DNA from: Sporichthya brevicatena | GTDB lineage: Bacteria > Actinomycetota > Actinomycetes > Sporichthyales > Sporichthyaceae | DNA: 64,000 bases | Direction: 5' to 3' | Assembly: GCF_039525035.1 (NCBI RefSeq) | Contig: NZ_BAAAHE010000016.1 | Span: 13,749-77,748 of the forward strand | Shown here: positions 1-8,679 of the stretch, in pieces | Layout of the letters: each line of letters starts with the position of its first letter | How positions within the stretch are numbered: the stretch's first letter is position 1 | Translations under genes and position numbers: made by a program | The notes under the pieces: generated by a model | The model's database searches: none | The model's input: the letters and a program-made list of their open reading frames with translations, nothing else | What the model was told of the DNA's origin: nothing

Positions 1-295
1 CCGCCCCGCCCGAGCCCTTGGGCGCCGCGGCCGTCCCGGTGGCCGCGGCGCCCGTGGCGGTGTCGGCCCCGGACACCGCGGCGGCGTCGGTGGCGGCCGC
101 GCCGGACGTGTCGACCTGCTCCGCACCGCCCGTCAGGTCGGTCGTCTCGGCGGCGCCGGTCCCGGCGTCGACGATCGCTGACGGTGCGTCAGCACCCTCG
201 ATCGCCGATCCACCGCAGCCGGCCACGAGGCTGCCCGCCACGATCACCGCGGCGGCGGGGCCCAGGCCCCAGCGGAATCGTCTGCGTGTCGTCAT
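1..295 (-). CDS. Secreted lipoprotein, N-terminal fragment (runs off the left edge)
   Basis: The frame opens with ATG at 295 and leaves the window, so only 98 residues are visible. It starts with a basic n-region (TTRRRFRW), a hydrophobic stretch and a lipobox L-V-A-G-C with the lipidated cysteine at residue 27. A long Gly/Ala/Thr/Asp-rich linker of low complexity follows. Such leaders are typical of actinobacterial substrate-binding proteins of ABC transporters, but the ligand domain lies outside the window and no function can be assigned. Its stop would lie left of base 1. It is upstream of the P450 gene on the same strand only in the sense that transcription of the P450 runs toward it; the four-base gap between them suggests co-transcription. 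Confidence 0.6.
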   Translation of the reverse strand, partial: MTTRRRFRWGLGPAAAVIVAGSLVAGCGGSAIEGADAPSAIVDAGTGAAETTDLTGGAEQVDTSGAAATDAAAVSGADTATGAAATGTAAAPKGSGGA

Positions 296-299
296 GTCG

Positions 300-1955
300 T
301 CACTTCTCCGAGGCGAAGACGCGCGCGACCAGAGCCGAGTTCGCGAAGTCGCGGAAGACGAACCACTTGCCGTCCCGCAGCTCGATGATGTGCGCGAAGT
401 CCGACTCGAACTCGGTCCCCTTCAGCGTCCGGAACTTCAGGTGTCCGAACACCGCGAGGTGGTCGCCCTGCTCGATGATCAGCTGCGGATCCATCGCCAG
501 CACTTCCACCGAGGTGCCCACGCGCTGGAGGAACTCGCCGAATCCAGCGGCGCCGTGATACGTGCCGGCGTAGGGCACGTCGTCGGTCCCGTAGTAGTAG
601 GTCTCGATGTCCGGGTGGATGTTGGCCATCACGGTCTCGACGTCGCCGGCCGGGACGGCGGCGTACATCGTGCGGGTCGTCCGGACGTTCACGCTCTCGG
701 TCGAGGTGGGGGCGGTCATCGCTGTGCTCTTTTCGTGGAGGACGACGGGAATGCGGGTACGGCTGTGCTGCAGGAGGGTCGCGGTCTGAGGCACGGGCTC
801 CGAGGGCCCGCGCTCCATCCGCTCGAAGCGGTCGAACAGGGCACCGACCATGACCTCGACCTCGAGGGTGGCCAGCGGGGCGCCGAGGCAGTAGTGGATG
901 CCGAGGCCGTAGGTCATGTGCTTGTTGGCGTTCGGCCGGTCGAGGTCGAAGCGCTCGGGGTCCGGGAAGACCTCGGGGTCGTGGTTCGCGGCGGCGAAGA
1001 ACAGCGCCACCCAGTCCCCCGCCTTGATCTGCGCGTCGCCCACCTGCACGTCGCGGGTGGCGATGCGGAACAGCCGTTGCGGCGGACCGGTCAGGCGCAG
1101 CGTCTCGTCGAGGAAGGCCTTGATCAGGCTGCGGTCGGCACGCACGCGGGCCGCGGCCTCGGGGTGGTCGAGCAGCGCGTCGATGACGTTCGCGCCGAAG
1201 TACATGCTGGTCTCGCTGCCGGCGACGACCAGCGTGATGCAGAACCGGACGATCTCCTCGAAGGTCAGCTTCTCGCCGTCCGCCTCCGCGAGCAGCAGCG
1301 CGTCGATCAGACCGTCGCCCGGTTTCTCACCGGCCGCGAGGGCCTCGGCCCGCGCCTGGCACAGCGCCACGAAGTAGCCGCCGAGCTCCAGGTTGGAGGC
1401 GTTGCGCTCCTCACCGGTGAGGTCGGCGGAGAGCATGAACGCGTTCGCCCACCGCTCGTACTTCGGGGCGTCGGAGTCGGGAGCCCCGAAGAACTTGCAC
1501 ATGACGACGGCCGGGACGTGGGCGCACAGCTCGTGCACCGCGTCGATCTCCCGGCCGGCCGGCAGGTCGGCGACGAGCTGCCCCACCCGCTCGACGAGCC
1601 ACGGCCGCATCGCCTCGACCCGGCTGCGGGTGAAGACGGTGTTGACGACCTTGCGGTGTGCGGAGTGCAGCGGCTGGTCGGTGTTGACCAGCATCAGCGT
1701 CGGGGCGTCACTCGCCTCCTGCAGGGGGTCGCGGGAGGAGAACGTCTGGTGGTCCCGGGCCGCGTCGCGGACCTGCTCGTGCGTGAGCAGCGCCCAGGCC
1801 ACCACGGGCTCGTCGACGCCGGGCACCGTTCCGGGCGGGTAGTCGACGTAACCGGGGACCGGCGAGTACGGGCGCAGCGCCGCGTAGGCGGGGTAGGGAT
1901 TCGCGATGACCTCGGGTGTGGCGAGGTCGGTCGCGGCGAACTCAAGAATTGACAT
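300..1955 (-). CDS. Cytochrome P450 fused to a SnoaL-like domain
   Basis: Residues 1-405 are a class I bacterial cytochrome P450: I-helix oxygen-binding motif AGSETS at 245-250, ExxR motif (E284, R287) and heme-binding loop GLGIHYCLGA with proximal Cys356. The frame continues without a stop into a SnoaL/NTF2-like domain (about residues 425-551). The ATG at 1955 is chosen because a GAAGGA ribosome-binding site lies 6-7 bases upstream; an in-frame ATG 60 bases earlier has none. An internal ATG at 719, preceded by an AAAAGAG stretch, could start a separate SnoaL protein of 139 residues. The natural substrate is unknown; redox partners (ferredoxin, reductase) are not encoded nearby. The gene is divergent from nothing; the PucR gene upstream reads the same way and may control it. 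Confidence 0.9.
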   Translation of the reverse strand: MSILEFAATDLATPEVIANPYPAYAALRPYSPVPGYVDYPPGTVPGVDEPVVAWALLTHEQVRDAARDHQTFSSRDPLQEASDAPTLMLVNTDQPLHSAHRKVVNTVFTRSRVEAMRPWLVERVGQLVADLPAGREIDAVHELCAHVPAVVMCKFFGAPDSDAPKYERWANAFMLSADLTGEERNASNLELGGYFVALCQARAEALAAGEKPGDGLIDALLLAEADGEKLTFEEIVRFCITLVVAGSETSMYFGANVIDALLDHPEAAARVRADRSLIKAFLDETLRLTGPPQRLFRIATRDVQVGDAQIKAGDWVALFFAAANHDPEVFPDPERFDLDRPNANKHMTYGLGIHYCLGAPLATLEVEVMVGALFDRFERMERGPSEPVPQTATLLQHSRTRIPVVLHEKSTAMTAPTSTESVNVRTTRTMYAAVPAGDVETVMANIHPDIETYYYGTDDVPYAGTYHGAAGFGEFLQRVGTSVEVLAMDPQLIIEQGDHLAVFGHLKFRTLKGTEFESDFAHIIELRDGKWFVFRDFANSALVARVFASEK

Positions 1956-2078
1956 CGCGCGTCCTTCGGCGTGGGGATGCGCGAAACCGTAGATATCGCC
2001 GAACGAGTCGCCCATGTCCTCACGGGAGCCACTTGCGCCCGAGATCTATCGCCGGAGGAGTGTTTTGTCCCTCGCGGG

Positions 2079-3281
2079 TCAGGCGTCGAGGAGCCGGTGG
2101 ATCAGTAGGGCCGCCTCGACCGCCGCGCGCCGCCCGGCGAGGGGTCGACCGAGCAGCTCCTCGGCCCGCCGGACGCGCTGTTCGACGGTCTTCTCGTGCA
2201 GCGTCAACCGGGCGGCCGCCCGCTTGTGGCTCGCCCCCTCGGCGAGGTAGGCCTCGAGGGTGTCCCGCAGCCGAGCGGTGGTGGCGCCGGCGCCGGCGAG
2301 CGCCCCCAACTCGGCCGCGGCGAACCGCGCGGCGGACTCCGGATCGGCCAGCAGCGTGGACGCGAACCCCGTCGCGGCGAACGACACCAGCCGGCTGCCG
2401 GCCGCCCGGAGCGCCTGCCGCGCCTGCAGGTGCGACTCGCGGAACCCGTCGAGGCCGTAGCCGGGGTCGCCGAACGCTCCGCGGCAGTTCGGCGGGAGCA
2501 CGCAGTCCTCCAGCGCCTCCAGTGCGGTCGCCCCTGGCGTCTCGACGCAGCTCACCCACCCGCAGACCGACCGGTCCGTCGCCCGCATCAGCAGGGGCTG
2601 ACCGGCTCCCAGGATCTCCGCGATCTGCCGAACGACCCCCTCCAGCGCCGCGACGTGGGCGCTGGGCTCCTCCACCGGGTCCGGTCGCAGCACCACCGCG
2701 ACGTGGTGCCGCCGCAGTTCGTGCCGCATCCGGCGGCTCGCCTCGTCGCTGTCGACGGCCTGGCCGGACAGGACGCCGCGGATCGCGTCCTCGGCGGCCG
2801 CGGCCTGGCTCCGCTCCCAGCGGCGCCGCTCGTCCTCGTAGGCCGCGACGACGTGCACGCGGACCGCGTCGAGGTAGCTGGAGACGAAGTCGGTGGACCA
2901 GGTGACGAGGCGCTTCAACTCGTCCGGGTCGTTGACGTTCTCGAAGACGACGTCGACCCACTGGCGCCACAGCTTGGCCTGGCCCACGTGGTAGCACCGC
3001 AGCAACGTCGGCAGCGCGACGCCCCGATGCACCATCAGACGCGCGAAATCCGTGGCCTGGGCCGGCGCCTCAATCCCCTCCGGCGGGATCCCGAACCGCA
3101 GCAACGCCGCCATCGCCCCGATGTGCGCGATCGCGTTCGTCTCGGTCGCCGCGTGCATCTCGGCGTCCTGCGGCATCTCGTGCACCGTCGCCATGATGTG
3201 CGTCGAGAGCTCGGGGCCGAGGTCGGTCAGCTGGGTCGCGACGCGCGCCGCCCACTCCGCGACCTCAGCCGGCGTGTCCAT
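2079..3281 (-). CDS. PucR-family transcriptional regulator
   Basis: 400-residue protein with the layout of the PucR/CdaR family: an N-terminal helical sensor region, a degenerate GGDEF-like middle domain (around residues 155-300) and a C-terminal helix-turn-helix (about 335-395; core LRDTLEAYLAEGASHKRAAA and ...EKTVEQRVRRAEEL). Members regulate catabolic genes in response to unknown small ligands. It starts with ATG at 3281 and ends 123 bases before the P450-SnoaL start on the same strand, so it plausibly regulates that gene, but this is inference from position only. No other start is better supported. Confidence 0.85.
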   Translation of the reverse strand: MDTPAEVAEWAARVATQLTDLGPELSTHIMATVHEMPQDAEMHAATETNAIAHIGAMAALLRFGIPPEGIEAPAQATDFARLMVHRGVALPTLLRCYHVGQAKLWRQWVDVVFENVNDPDELKRLVTWSTDFVSSYLDAVRVHVVAAYEDERRRWERSQAAAAEDAIRGVLSGQAVDSDEASRRMRHELRRHHVAVVLRPDPVEEPSAHVAALEGVVRQIAEILGAGQPLLMRATDRSVCGWVSCVETPGATALEALEDCVLPPNCRGAFGDPGYGLDGFRESHLQARQALRAAGSRLVSFAATGFASTLLADPESAARFAAAELGALAGAGATTARLRDTLEAYLAEGASHKRAAARLTLHEKTVEQRVRRAEELLGRPLAGRRAAVEAALLIHRLLDA

Positions 3282-3385
3282 GGCTGTCGAACCTACGCCC
3301 GGGCTCGGAACGAGAGAAAGATTTCCGCCGCCGGCCGGGAACTCCCCGAACCAATCAGGCGACGTCTGCAGTGGGCGGCAGTACC

Positions 3386-3421
3386 GAGGCTCCGGGACGA
3401 CGGGGTGTGTCCCGGAGCCTC
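3386..3421. terminator. GC-rich stem-loop between the MpaB-type gene and the PucR gene
   Basis: Perfect 13-bp arms (GAGGCTCCGGGAC at 3386-3398 and its complement at 3409-3421) around a 10-base loop. There is no U-tract on either side. It sits in the 344-base gap 3282-3625, in front of the PucR start and beyond the end of the MpaB-type gene, so it could stop minus-strand transcription entering pucR or lie in the pucR leader. The rest of this gap holds a second long hairpin (3560-3613) and no credible gene. Confidence 0.5.
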
Positions 3422-3559
3422 GCCGCCGCTACTCGCCGCCGACCTCGTCCTACTCGTCGCCGTAGTCCTCGCCGGTGTCGCTGTACGGGCCGTAACTCGG
3501 CGAGGAGAGCCGGTCGTCGCCGTAGCGAAGGTGCGGGGCCCGGGGCGTGACCGGGACTG

Positions 3560-3613
3560 CCCTTACGTCAGCGAAAGTGGTCGCTGTAGCAGCCACTTTC
3601 GCTGACGTAAGGG
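3560..3613. repeat. Long hairpin (21-bp arms) after the MpaB-type gene, likely terminator
   Basis: Arms at 3560-3580 and 3593-3613 are perfectly complementary (left arm core CTTACGTCAGCGAAAGTGG), separated by a 12-base spacer. It begins 12 bases beyond the stop codon of the MpaB-type gene, the position of a terminator. The arms have a TTACGTCAGCGAAAGTGG sequence that differs from the palindromes at 13624, 18545 and 59785 except for the CCTTAC/GTAAGG motif, so it is probably a separate repeat family. Confidence 0.6.
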
Positions 3614-3625
3614 GATTTCGACGGC

Positions 3626-4528
3626 CTACAGCGGTCGGGCGGCGAGGGTCCGCTCGAAGCGCTCGGTGGCGCGGGTGGCGCGGCGGGCCTCGTAGGCGAT
3701 GTCGAGGTACTTCGCCCGTTCGGGGAGGACGGTGTTGGCGCGGCCGAGGACGGTGCCGATGGCGCGGAGGCGGCGCTCGTCGAACCCGCTCCAGGACAGG
3801 CCGAGCTTGGCCCGGGCCGCGGGCGGGAGGGTCCCGACCATCACGAGCCGGTTGATCTCGCCGCCGAGGGCGCCGGCGGGCTTCCACAGCCGCCGGAGCG
3901 GGGCGGGGAGCATCGGCGGCGGGGGCGTGCGGGCCGCGAGGTCGAGGACGTCGTGGACCGTCGGGTGGTCGACGAGCGTCCGGGAGATCATGTCGTCGTA
4001 GTACGCCCAGAACGCGGCCGGCGTCGGCGGGAGCAGGTCCTCACGCACCTGAAGGATCCGGCACATCTGCAGGACCTCGGCGTACGCCTGCGCGAGCTGA
4101 TCCTTCGTCAGAGGACGGGGCAGAAAGTACCGCGAGTACGACGTGATCGCATGAAAGGCCGTCAGCGGAACCCAGGCCCAGGGCTCGGCGGTCAGCGCGT
4201 GGTGCCGCTTCCCGGACGCGTCGACCGCCGACAGGTCCTTGTGCATCGCGCGCAGCCGATCGCCCTCGTCGATCGCGGTCTGCCCGCCGTAGACCCAGGT
4301 CTGCACCGAGGCGAAGCTGCGCTCCGCGCGGCCCCACGGGTCGGTGCGGAAGCTGGACCGCTGGTCGACGACGGTCCCGATCGCCGGGTGCATCACCTGC
4401 AGGACGAAGGCGCTGCCGGTGACCGCGACGTAGAGCCGCTGGCCGGTCAGTTCCCAGAGGATCCCGCCGGGCTCGATGAGCTCCGGGGCGGGACGCCGCC
4501 GGGCGCCCGGGACCGTCGAGGAGGTCAT
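3626..4528 (-). CDS. Oxygenase MpaB family protein (DUF2236)
   Basis: 300 residues matching the DUF2236/MpaB fold shared by fungal mycophenolic-acid oxygenase MpaB and the heme-dependent latex-clearing proteins. Diagnostic features are an early GGILWELTGQRLYVAV block, HPAIGTVV (about residue 68), the DPWGRAERS segment and histidine-rich helices suited to heme ligation. Substrate unknown; actinobacteria carry many paralogs. ATG at 4528 follows GGAGG-like purines (GACGGTCCC context is weak, so the start rests on length). A long hairpin lies just beyond the stop. The upstream histidine kinase gene ends 19 bases before it and reads the same way, so co-transcription is possible. Confidence 0.85.
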   Translation of the reverse strand: MTSSTVPGARRRPAPELIEPGGILWELTGQRLYVAVTGSAFVLQVMHPAIGTVVDQRSSFRTDPWGRAERSFASVQTWVYGGQTAIDEGDRLRAMHKDLSAVDASGKRHHALTAEPWAWVPLTAFHAITSYSRYFLPRPLTKDQLAQAYAEVLQMCRILQVREDLLPPTPAAFWAYYDDMISRTLVDHPTVHDVLDLAARTPPPPMLPAPLRRLWKPAGALGGEINRLVMVGTLPPAARAKLGLSWSGFDERRLRAIGTVLGRANTVLPERAKYLDIAYEARRATRATERFERTLAARPL

Positions 4529-4547
4529 GGCGCGATGCTACGCGCGG

Positions 4548-6224
4548 TCAGGCGACGGGGACGGCCCAACGCAGAGACGTCCCGGCCTCGGACCCCGGGG
4601 CGGGCGAGGTGAACACACAGGTCCCGCCGCGCCGCCGGGCCCGCTCGGCCAGGTTCGCCGTTCCGCTGCGGCGGTCCGGGTTCCCGAGCCCGACGCCGTC
4701 GTCGGTGACCTCGACGACCAGCTCCCCGGCCGCGGGGACGTAGGAGATCTCGACCCACGTGTGCGACGCCTTCGCATGCTTGGCGACGTTGGTCAACGCC
4801 TCCCGCAGGACGGTGACGACGTCGTCGACGAGGTCCGGATCCGCCATGACGTCGAGCGCGCCCTCGAACCGCACCGCCGGGGCGGCCGACAGCAGCGGCG
4901 TCACCTCGCCGAGGACCTCCAGCACCCGGTCGCGCAGACCGGCGGCGCCCAGGCCCAGCGGCGTGCGCATCCGGTAGATCGCGCTGCGGATCCCGGCGAC
5001 CGTCTTCTCGATGTCGACGATGGAGCGGTCGAGCCGGTCGGCCCCGGGGCCGTCGCCGAGGGTCCCGAGCAGCGCCTGCAGGGACATGCCCGCCGCGAAC
5101 AGCCGCTGGACGACGTCGTCGTGGAGATCCCGCGCGATCCGGTCCCGCTCCTCGCGCAGCGCCAGCTCGTCCAGGGCCTGCCGCGCGTCGGCGAACTCGA
5201 GGGCGATCGCGGCGTGGTTGGCGAACGCCGTCGCCTGGTCGACGTCGATCTCGTCGAACGTCTGCTCGCCGGCCTGACGGGCCATCACCATCGTGCCGCG
5301 GGTGCGGCCGGCCGCGATCATCGGCACGACCAGCAGCGGCCCGATCGGCGCCGAGACCAGTGAGTGCGCCACCGCGCCGCGGCTCTGGGTCTGCGCGTTG
5401 TCGATCCGCACCGGCTGCCCGGTCTCGATGACGAGGCCGGAGTACGTCTTCCCCAGCGGGTACTGCTCCCCCGGGCGCTGGATCGCCAGGTCCCCGGCAG
5501 CCGCGGCGACCTCGATCTCGGCACCGTCGGAGGTCAGCCGAAGCACGTGCGTGGTATCGGCCCCCGCGACGCGGCGGGCCTGCTCGGCGATGCCCGGCAG
5601 CGGGTCCGACGCGGTCCCGTCGAGCAGGTTCCGGGTGATGTGGAGGCAGGCCTGCAGCCACTCCTCGCGCTTGCGGGCCTCGAACGCGCGCCGCTCCTCG
5701 AGCTCGGCGAGCACGCGGACGTTCTCCATCGCCACCGCGGTGCTGTCGGCGAGGGCCTGCAGCAACCGGCGCTCGGTCGCCGTCGCCTCGTGGTTGCTCG
5801 CCCAGTAGACGCCGATCGCCGCGACGGGTTCGGCCGCCCGGACCGGGGTCATCACCAGCGACTTGACGAAGGTGGGCCGGTACGCGTCGTGCGGGATGCG
5901 GTCGTCGGCGTAGATGTCCGGGACGACGACCTGCTGCGCGTTCAGCATCGCCCAGCCGGAGATGCACTGCTCGATCGGGAACTTGTGCCCGGACCACAGC
6001 GGGGCGATCGCGTCCTCGTCGACGTAGTGGCAGCGGCCGTTGTCCCGCAGGACGAAGGTCGCCCCGTCGGCGGCGGCGATCTCGCGCGCCGCGTGCCGGA
6101 CGATCTCGACGACGTCGTCGAGGCCCCGGGCCCCGGCCAGGTCGCGCACGGCGTCGACGAGGCGTTCCATGCCCGCGACGTACGAGTCGTCGGTGCGGAC
6201 GTCGGTGCCGGAGAGCGTCGACAT
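4548..6224 (-). CDS. GAF-domain sensor histidine kinase (DevS/DosS-like), orphan
   Basis: 558 residues: GAF domain 1 (about 20-165), short coiled linker, GAF domain 2 (about 185-345), HisKA_3 dimerisation domain with phospho-acceptor box ERDRIARDLHDDVVQRLFAA (about 360-425) and a HATPase domain ending in the G1 box DDGVGLG. No transmembrane segments, so it is cytoplasmic. The layout is that of DevS/DosS-type kinases that sense gases, redox or ligands through GAF domains; whether heme is bound cannot be read from sequence. No response regulator is encoded next to it. ATG at 6224 gives the sensible N-terminus; the open frame upstream is antisense to the SRPBCC gene. Confidence 0.88.
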   Translation of the reverse strand: MSTLSGTDVRTDDSYVAGMERLVDAVRDLAGARGLDDVVEIVRHAAREIAAADGATFVLRDNGRCHYVDEDAIAPLWSGHKFPIEQCISGWAMLNAQQVVVPDIYADDRIPHDAYRPTFVKSLVMTPVRAAEPVAAIGVYWASNHEATATERRLLQALADSTAVAMENVRVLAELEERRAFEARKREEWLQACLHITRNLLDGTASDPLPGIAEQARRVAGADTTHVLRLTSDGAEIEVAAAAGDLAIQRPGEQYPLGKTYSGLVIETGQPVRIDNAQTQSRGAVAHSLVSAPIGPLLVVPMIAAGRTRGTMVMARQAGEQTFDEIDVDQATAFANHAAIALEFADARQALDELALREERDRIARDLHDDVVQRLFAAGMSLQALLGTLGDGPGADRLDRSIVDIEKTVAGIRSAIYRMRTPLGLGAAGLRDRVLEVLGEVTPLLSAAPAVRFEGALDVMADPDLVDDVVTVLREALTNVAKHAKASHTWVEISYVPAAGELVVEVTDDGVGLGNPDRRSGTANLAERARRRGGTCVFTSPAPGSEAGTSLRWAVPVA

Positions 6225-6368
6225 GGGCAACCAATCCGAGGGGTTCTCGCCCGGTCGGCCACGGCAGCCGCGGAGCTGAGCAAGGACCACGGTAACCGCC
6301 GGATCTCCCCAAGCGGCGCTTCGCGCCGTAATGTCCGCCTCGATCATGCGCGTCCCGAGGAGGAGACC

Positions 6369-6842
6369 ATGTCCGACCAGCTCAGAGTTCGCCGCGACGT
6401 CGACGCCACCCCCGAGCAGATCTTCGCCGTCCTGTCCGACCCCGCCCGGCACCCGGAGATCGACGGAGCCGGGATGGTCCTCGGTCTCGCGGCCGGCGGT
6501 CCGGTCTCGGCCGTCGGCGACACCTTCACGATGAACATGAACAACTCGATCCTCGACGACTACCAGGTGACCTCCCGCGTCACCGCCTTCGAGCCGGGCC
6601 GTCGCATCGGCTGGTCCCCGTGCGGGCTCGCCGGCGACACCCTCGACCGGCTCGGCGACATGAAGCCTGGCGGCCAGACCTTCACCTTCGAGCTCGAGCC
6701 CAATGGCTCCGGCGGAACGACTGTCACCCAGGTCTACGACTGGAGCGGCGTCGAGGACCCGCAGTTCCGCTCGCTGATGCCGTTCCTGAAGGAGAAGCAC
6801 CTCGCCGAGACGCTGGAGAAGCTCGGCAAGGCCGCCGGTTGA
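6369..6842 (+). CDS. SRPBCC (START/Bet v1-like) family protein
   Basis: 157 residues with the polyketide-cyclase/START-type pattern: VRRDVDATPEQIFAVLSDP at the N-terminus, RVTAFEPGRRIGW in the middle and a C-terminal amphipathic helix. These proteins form a hydrophobic pocket; function unknown. ATG at 6369 has a strong AGGAG site 3-8 bases upstream. Its last codon overlaps the next gene's TTG start (TTGA), so the two are translationally coupled. Confidence 0.88.
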   Translation: MSDQLRVRRDVDATPEQIFAVLSDPARHPEIDGAGMVLGLAAGGPVSAVGDTFTMNMNNSILDDYQVTSRVTAFEPGRRIGWSPCGLAGDTLDRLGDMKPGGQTFTFELEPNGSGGTTVTQVYDWSGVEDPQFRSLMPFLKEKHLAETLEKLGKAAG

Positions 6843-7993
6843 TCACGGGCACCGTCGCCCCCGGCTTCGAACCGGTCCGAGACGCCTTCGCGGCGAACTT
6901 CTCCGACTGGGGCGAGGTCGGGGCGACCTGCTGCGTCCATCTCGACGGGCGGCCCGTCGTCGACCTCGCGGGCGGGCGGATCGGTCCCGACGACGACCGG
7001 CCCTACTCCCCGGACACCCTGCAGATGGTGGCGTCGGCGACCAAGGGCGCGGTGGCGATCTGCGCCCTGCGTCTGGCCGAGCGCGGACAGCTCGACCTCG
7101 ACGCCCCGGTCGCGTCCTACTGGCCCGAGTTCGCGGCCGCCGGCAAGGCCCACATCCCGGTGCGCTGGCTGCTCAGCCACCGGGCCGGGCTGCCCAAGGT
7201 CGACGCCGCGCTGACGCTGGAGCAGATCCTTGCCTGGACTCCCCTCGTCGACGCCCTCGCCGCGCAGGTGCCGTTCTGGGAGCCGGGGGCCGACCACGGC
7301 TACCACGCCCTGACCTACGGCTCGCTCGTCGGCGAGGTGCTCGCCCGGGTCACCGGCTCCTCGCCGGGTGAGCTGATCCGCAAGGAGATCGCGGAACCCC
7401 TCGGCATCGATTTCGTCGTGGGGCTGCCGGACGAGTCGATCCCGCGGGTCTCCCCGATGCTGAAGTCGATCCGCGACCCCGGCGACCGACCGGACCCGCT
7501 GATGCTCCAGCTCGCCGACCCGGCCTCGCTCGCCCATGGCGCTTTCTTCATGGACACCGCGTTTCTGACGTCGATGAACTCCCCCGACCTGTGGCGGGCC
7601 GAGATCCCAGCCGCCAACGGGTTCTCGAACGCCCGATCGCTGTCCCGGATGTACGCCGCCTGCCTGGGCGAGGTGGACGGCGTCCGGCTGCTGGAGCCGG
7701 CAACCCTCGCGGCCGCGATCGCCCCGCAGAGCGAGGGCCTGGACCGGGTGCTCACCTACCCCTCGCGCTTCGGGCTCGGGTTCCAGCTGCCGTCGGGCAG
7801 CCGGCCGATGGCCGGGCCCACCTGCTTCGGCCACTACGGCCTCGGCGGGTCCACCGGCTTCGCCGACGCCGAGCGCGGGTTCTCGTTCGGGTACGTGGTC
7901 AACCAGATGCGCTCGGCCTCGACCCCGGATCCGCGTTCCTCCGCACTGATCGCGGCGCTCGAGGCATGCCTGGACTCCCGGCGGGGTACGTAG
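6839..7993 (+). CDS. Serine hydrolase, beta-lactamase/esterase (EstB-like) family
   Basis: 384 residues with the class C beta-lactamase fold as in EstB-type esterases: catalytic SxxK motif in SATKG, a Y-x-(A)-based second motif near YHALTYGSL, and HYGLGGSTGF near the C-terminus. No signal peptide, so a cytoplasmic esterase or peptidase is more likely than an antibiotic-hydrolysing enzyme. The TTG at 6839 overlaps the SRPBCC stop and gives an N-terminus (LITGTVAPGFEPVRDAF) that aligns with the family; the reading frame upstream overlaps the SRPBCC gene and is not coding. Confidence 0.85.
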   Translation: MITGTVAPGFEPVRDAFAANFSDWGEVGATCCVHLDGRPVVDLAGGRIGPDDDRPYSPDTLQMVASATKGAVAICALRLAERGQLDLDAPVASYWPEFAAAGKAHIPVRWLLSHRAGLPKVDAALTLEQILAWTPLVDALAAQVPFWEPGADHGYHALTYGSLVGEVLARVTGSSPGELIRKEIAEPLGIDFVVGLPDESIPRVSPMLKSIRDPGDRPDPLMLQLADPASLAHGAFFMDTAFLTSMNSPDLWRAEIPAANGFSNARSLSRMYAACLGEVDGVRLLEPATLAAAIAPQSEGLDRVLTYPSRFGLGFQLPSGSRPMAGPTCFGHYGLGGSTGFADAERGFSFGYVVNQMRSASTPDPRSSALIAALEACLDSRRGT

Positions 7994-8053
7994 CCCGCTC
8001 AGACGAAATCGGCTGCGAACGGCGCGTCCGCCGTCGCATCATGGGAGGTCACG

Positions 8054-8539
8054 TTGCTGACGATCGTCAGACGAGGCACGCCGGGGGGCGAGATGCGAGC
8101 GTTCACACGGGGCCTGTTCCGCCAGCCGCCCAGCGACACCGAGACCGCGCACGCGATGCGGGCACTGGCCGGGGTCTTCCTGCACTCCACCGCCGCCGAG
8201 TTCCGCTTCGGCTGGGACGGCGCGGACGTCGACCACCTCGACGCGCTCTGCGACCGCCTCGTGCTGCCCGGGCAGCGCGCGGTCACGACCCGGTCCGCGG
8301 TGGCGGCCCGCATGGGTGCCTTCGTCGGCGAGCTGCTCGTCCGCAACGCCGGCGGCCGCTGGGTCTACGACGAGGCGTGCCGCACCGCGGCCGTCGAGCT
8401 GCCGAACGGGCAGCGGGTGCACCCGACCGAGCGCGTCAGCCGGCGCATCACGGTGGGCCACCACCACAGCATCGCCGAGTTCTACCGCGCCGCCGTGGCC
8501 GGTGACTCGCTGGTGTTCGCACCGCGCCAGGCGGGCTGA
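8054..8539 (+). CDS. Hypothetical protein (actinobacterial, DUF3806-like?)
   Basis: 161 residues, no signal peptide or membrane segment. The middle segment GAFVGELLVRNAGGRWVYDE resembles small DUF3806-like proteins that often sit next to secretion or immunity genes, but the match is from memory and weak. TTG at 8054 has GGGAGG four to five bases upstream; an ATG at 8093 preceded by GGGGGGCGAG is an alternative giving 148 residues. Codon use is typical of the genome, so it is likely a real gene. Function not recognised. Confidence 0.65.
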   Translation: MLTIVRRGTPGGEMRAFTRGLFRQPPSDTETAHAMRALAGVFLHSTAAEFRFGWDGADVDHLDALCDRLVLPGQRAVTTRSAVAARMGAFVGELLVRNAGGRWVYDEACRTAAVELPNGQRVHPTERVSRRITVGHHHSIAEFYRAAVAGDSLVFAPRQAG

Positions 8540-8679
8540 CCCGACCGACTGACCCGACGGACTGACCGGGGCTCAACGGCGCGCTGCGGCCTGCGCAACT
8601 GGCCAATCGCCACTTCCGCACCTATCGTCCCATCCACGGCACCTGAGGTCCGGGTGCCGGGGCTTCGGGGTGGGCCGAG

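Noticed and set aside
3450-3887. Minus-strand frame ending in a tyrosine-rich tail (YGDDRLSSPSYGPYSDTG) reading through the 3560 hairpin
   Set aside because: Its body overlaps the MpaB-type gene, it has no ribosome-binding site, and the only in-frame start near the tail lies inside the hairpin; it may be chance.
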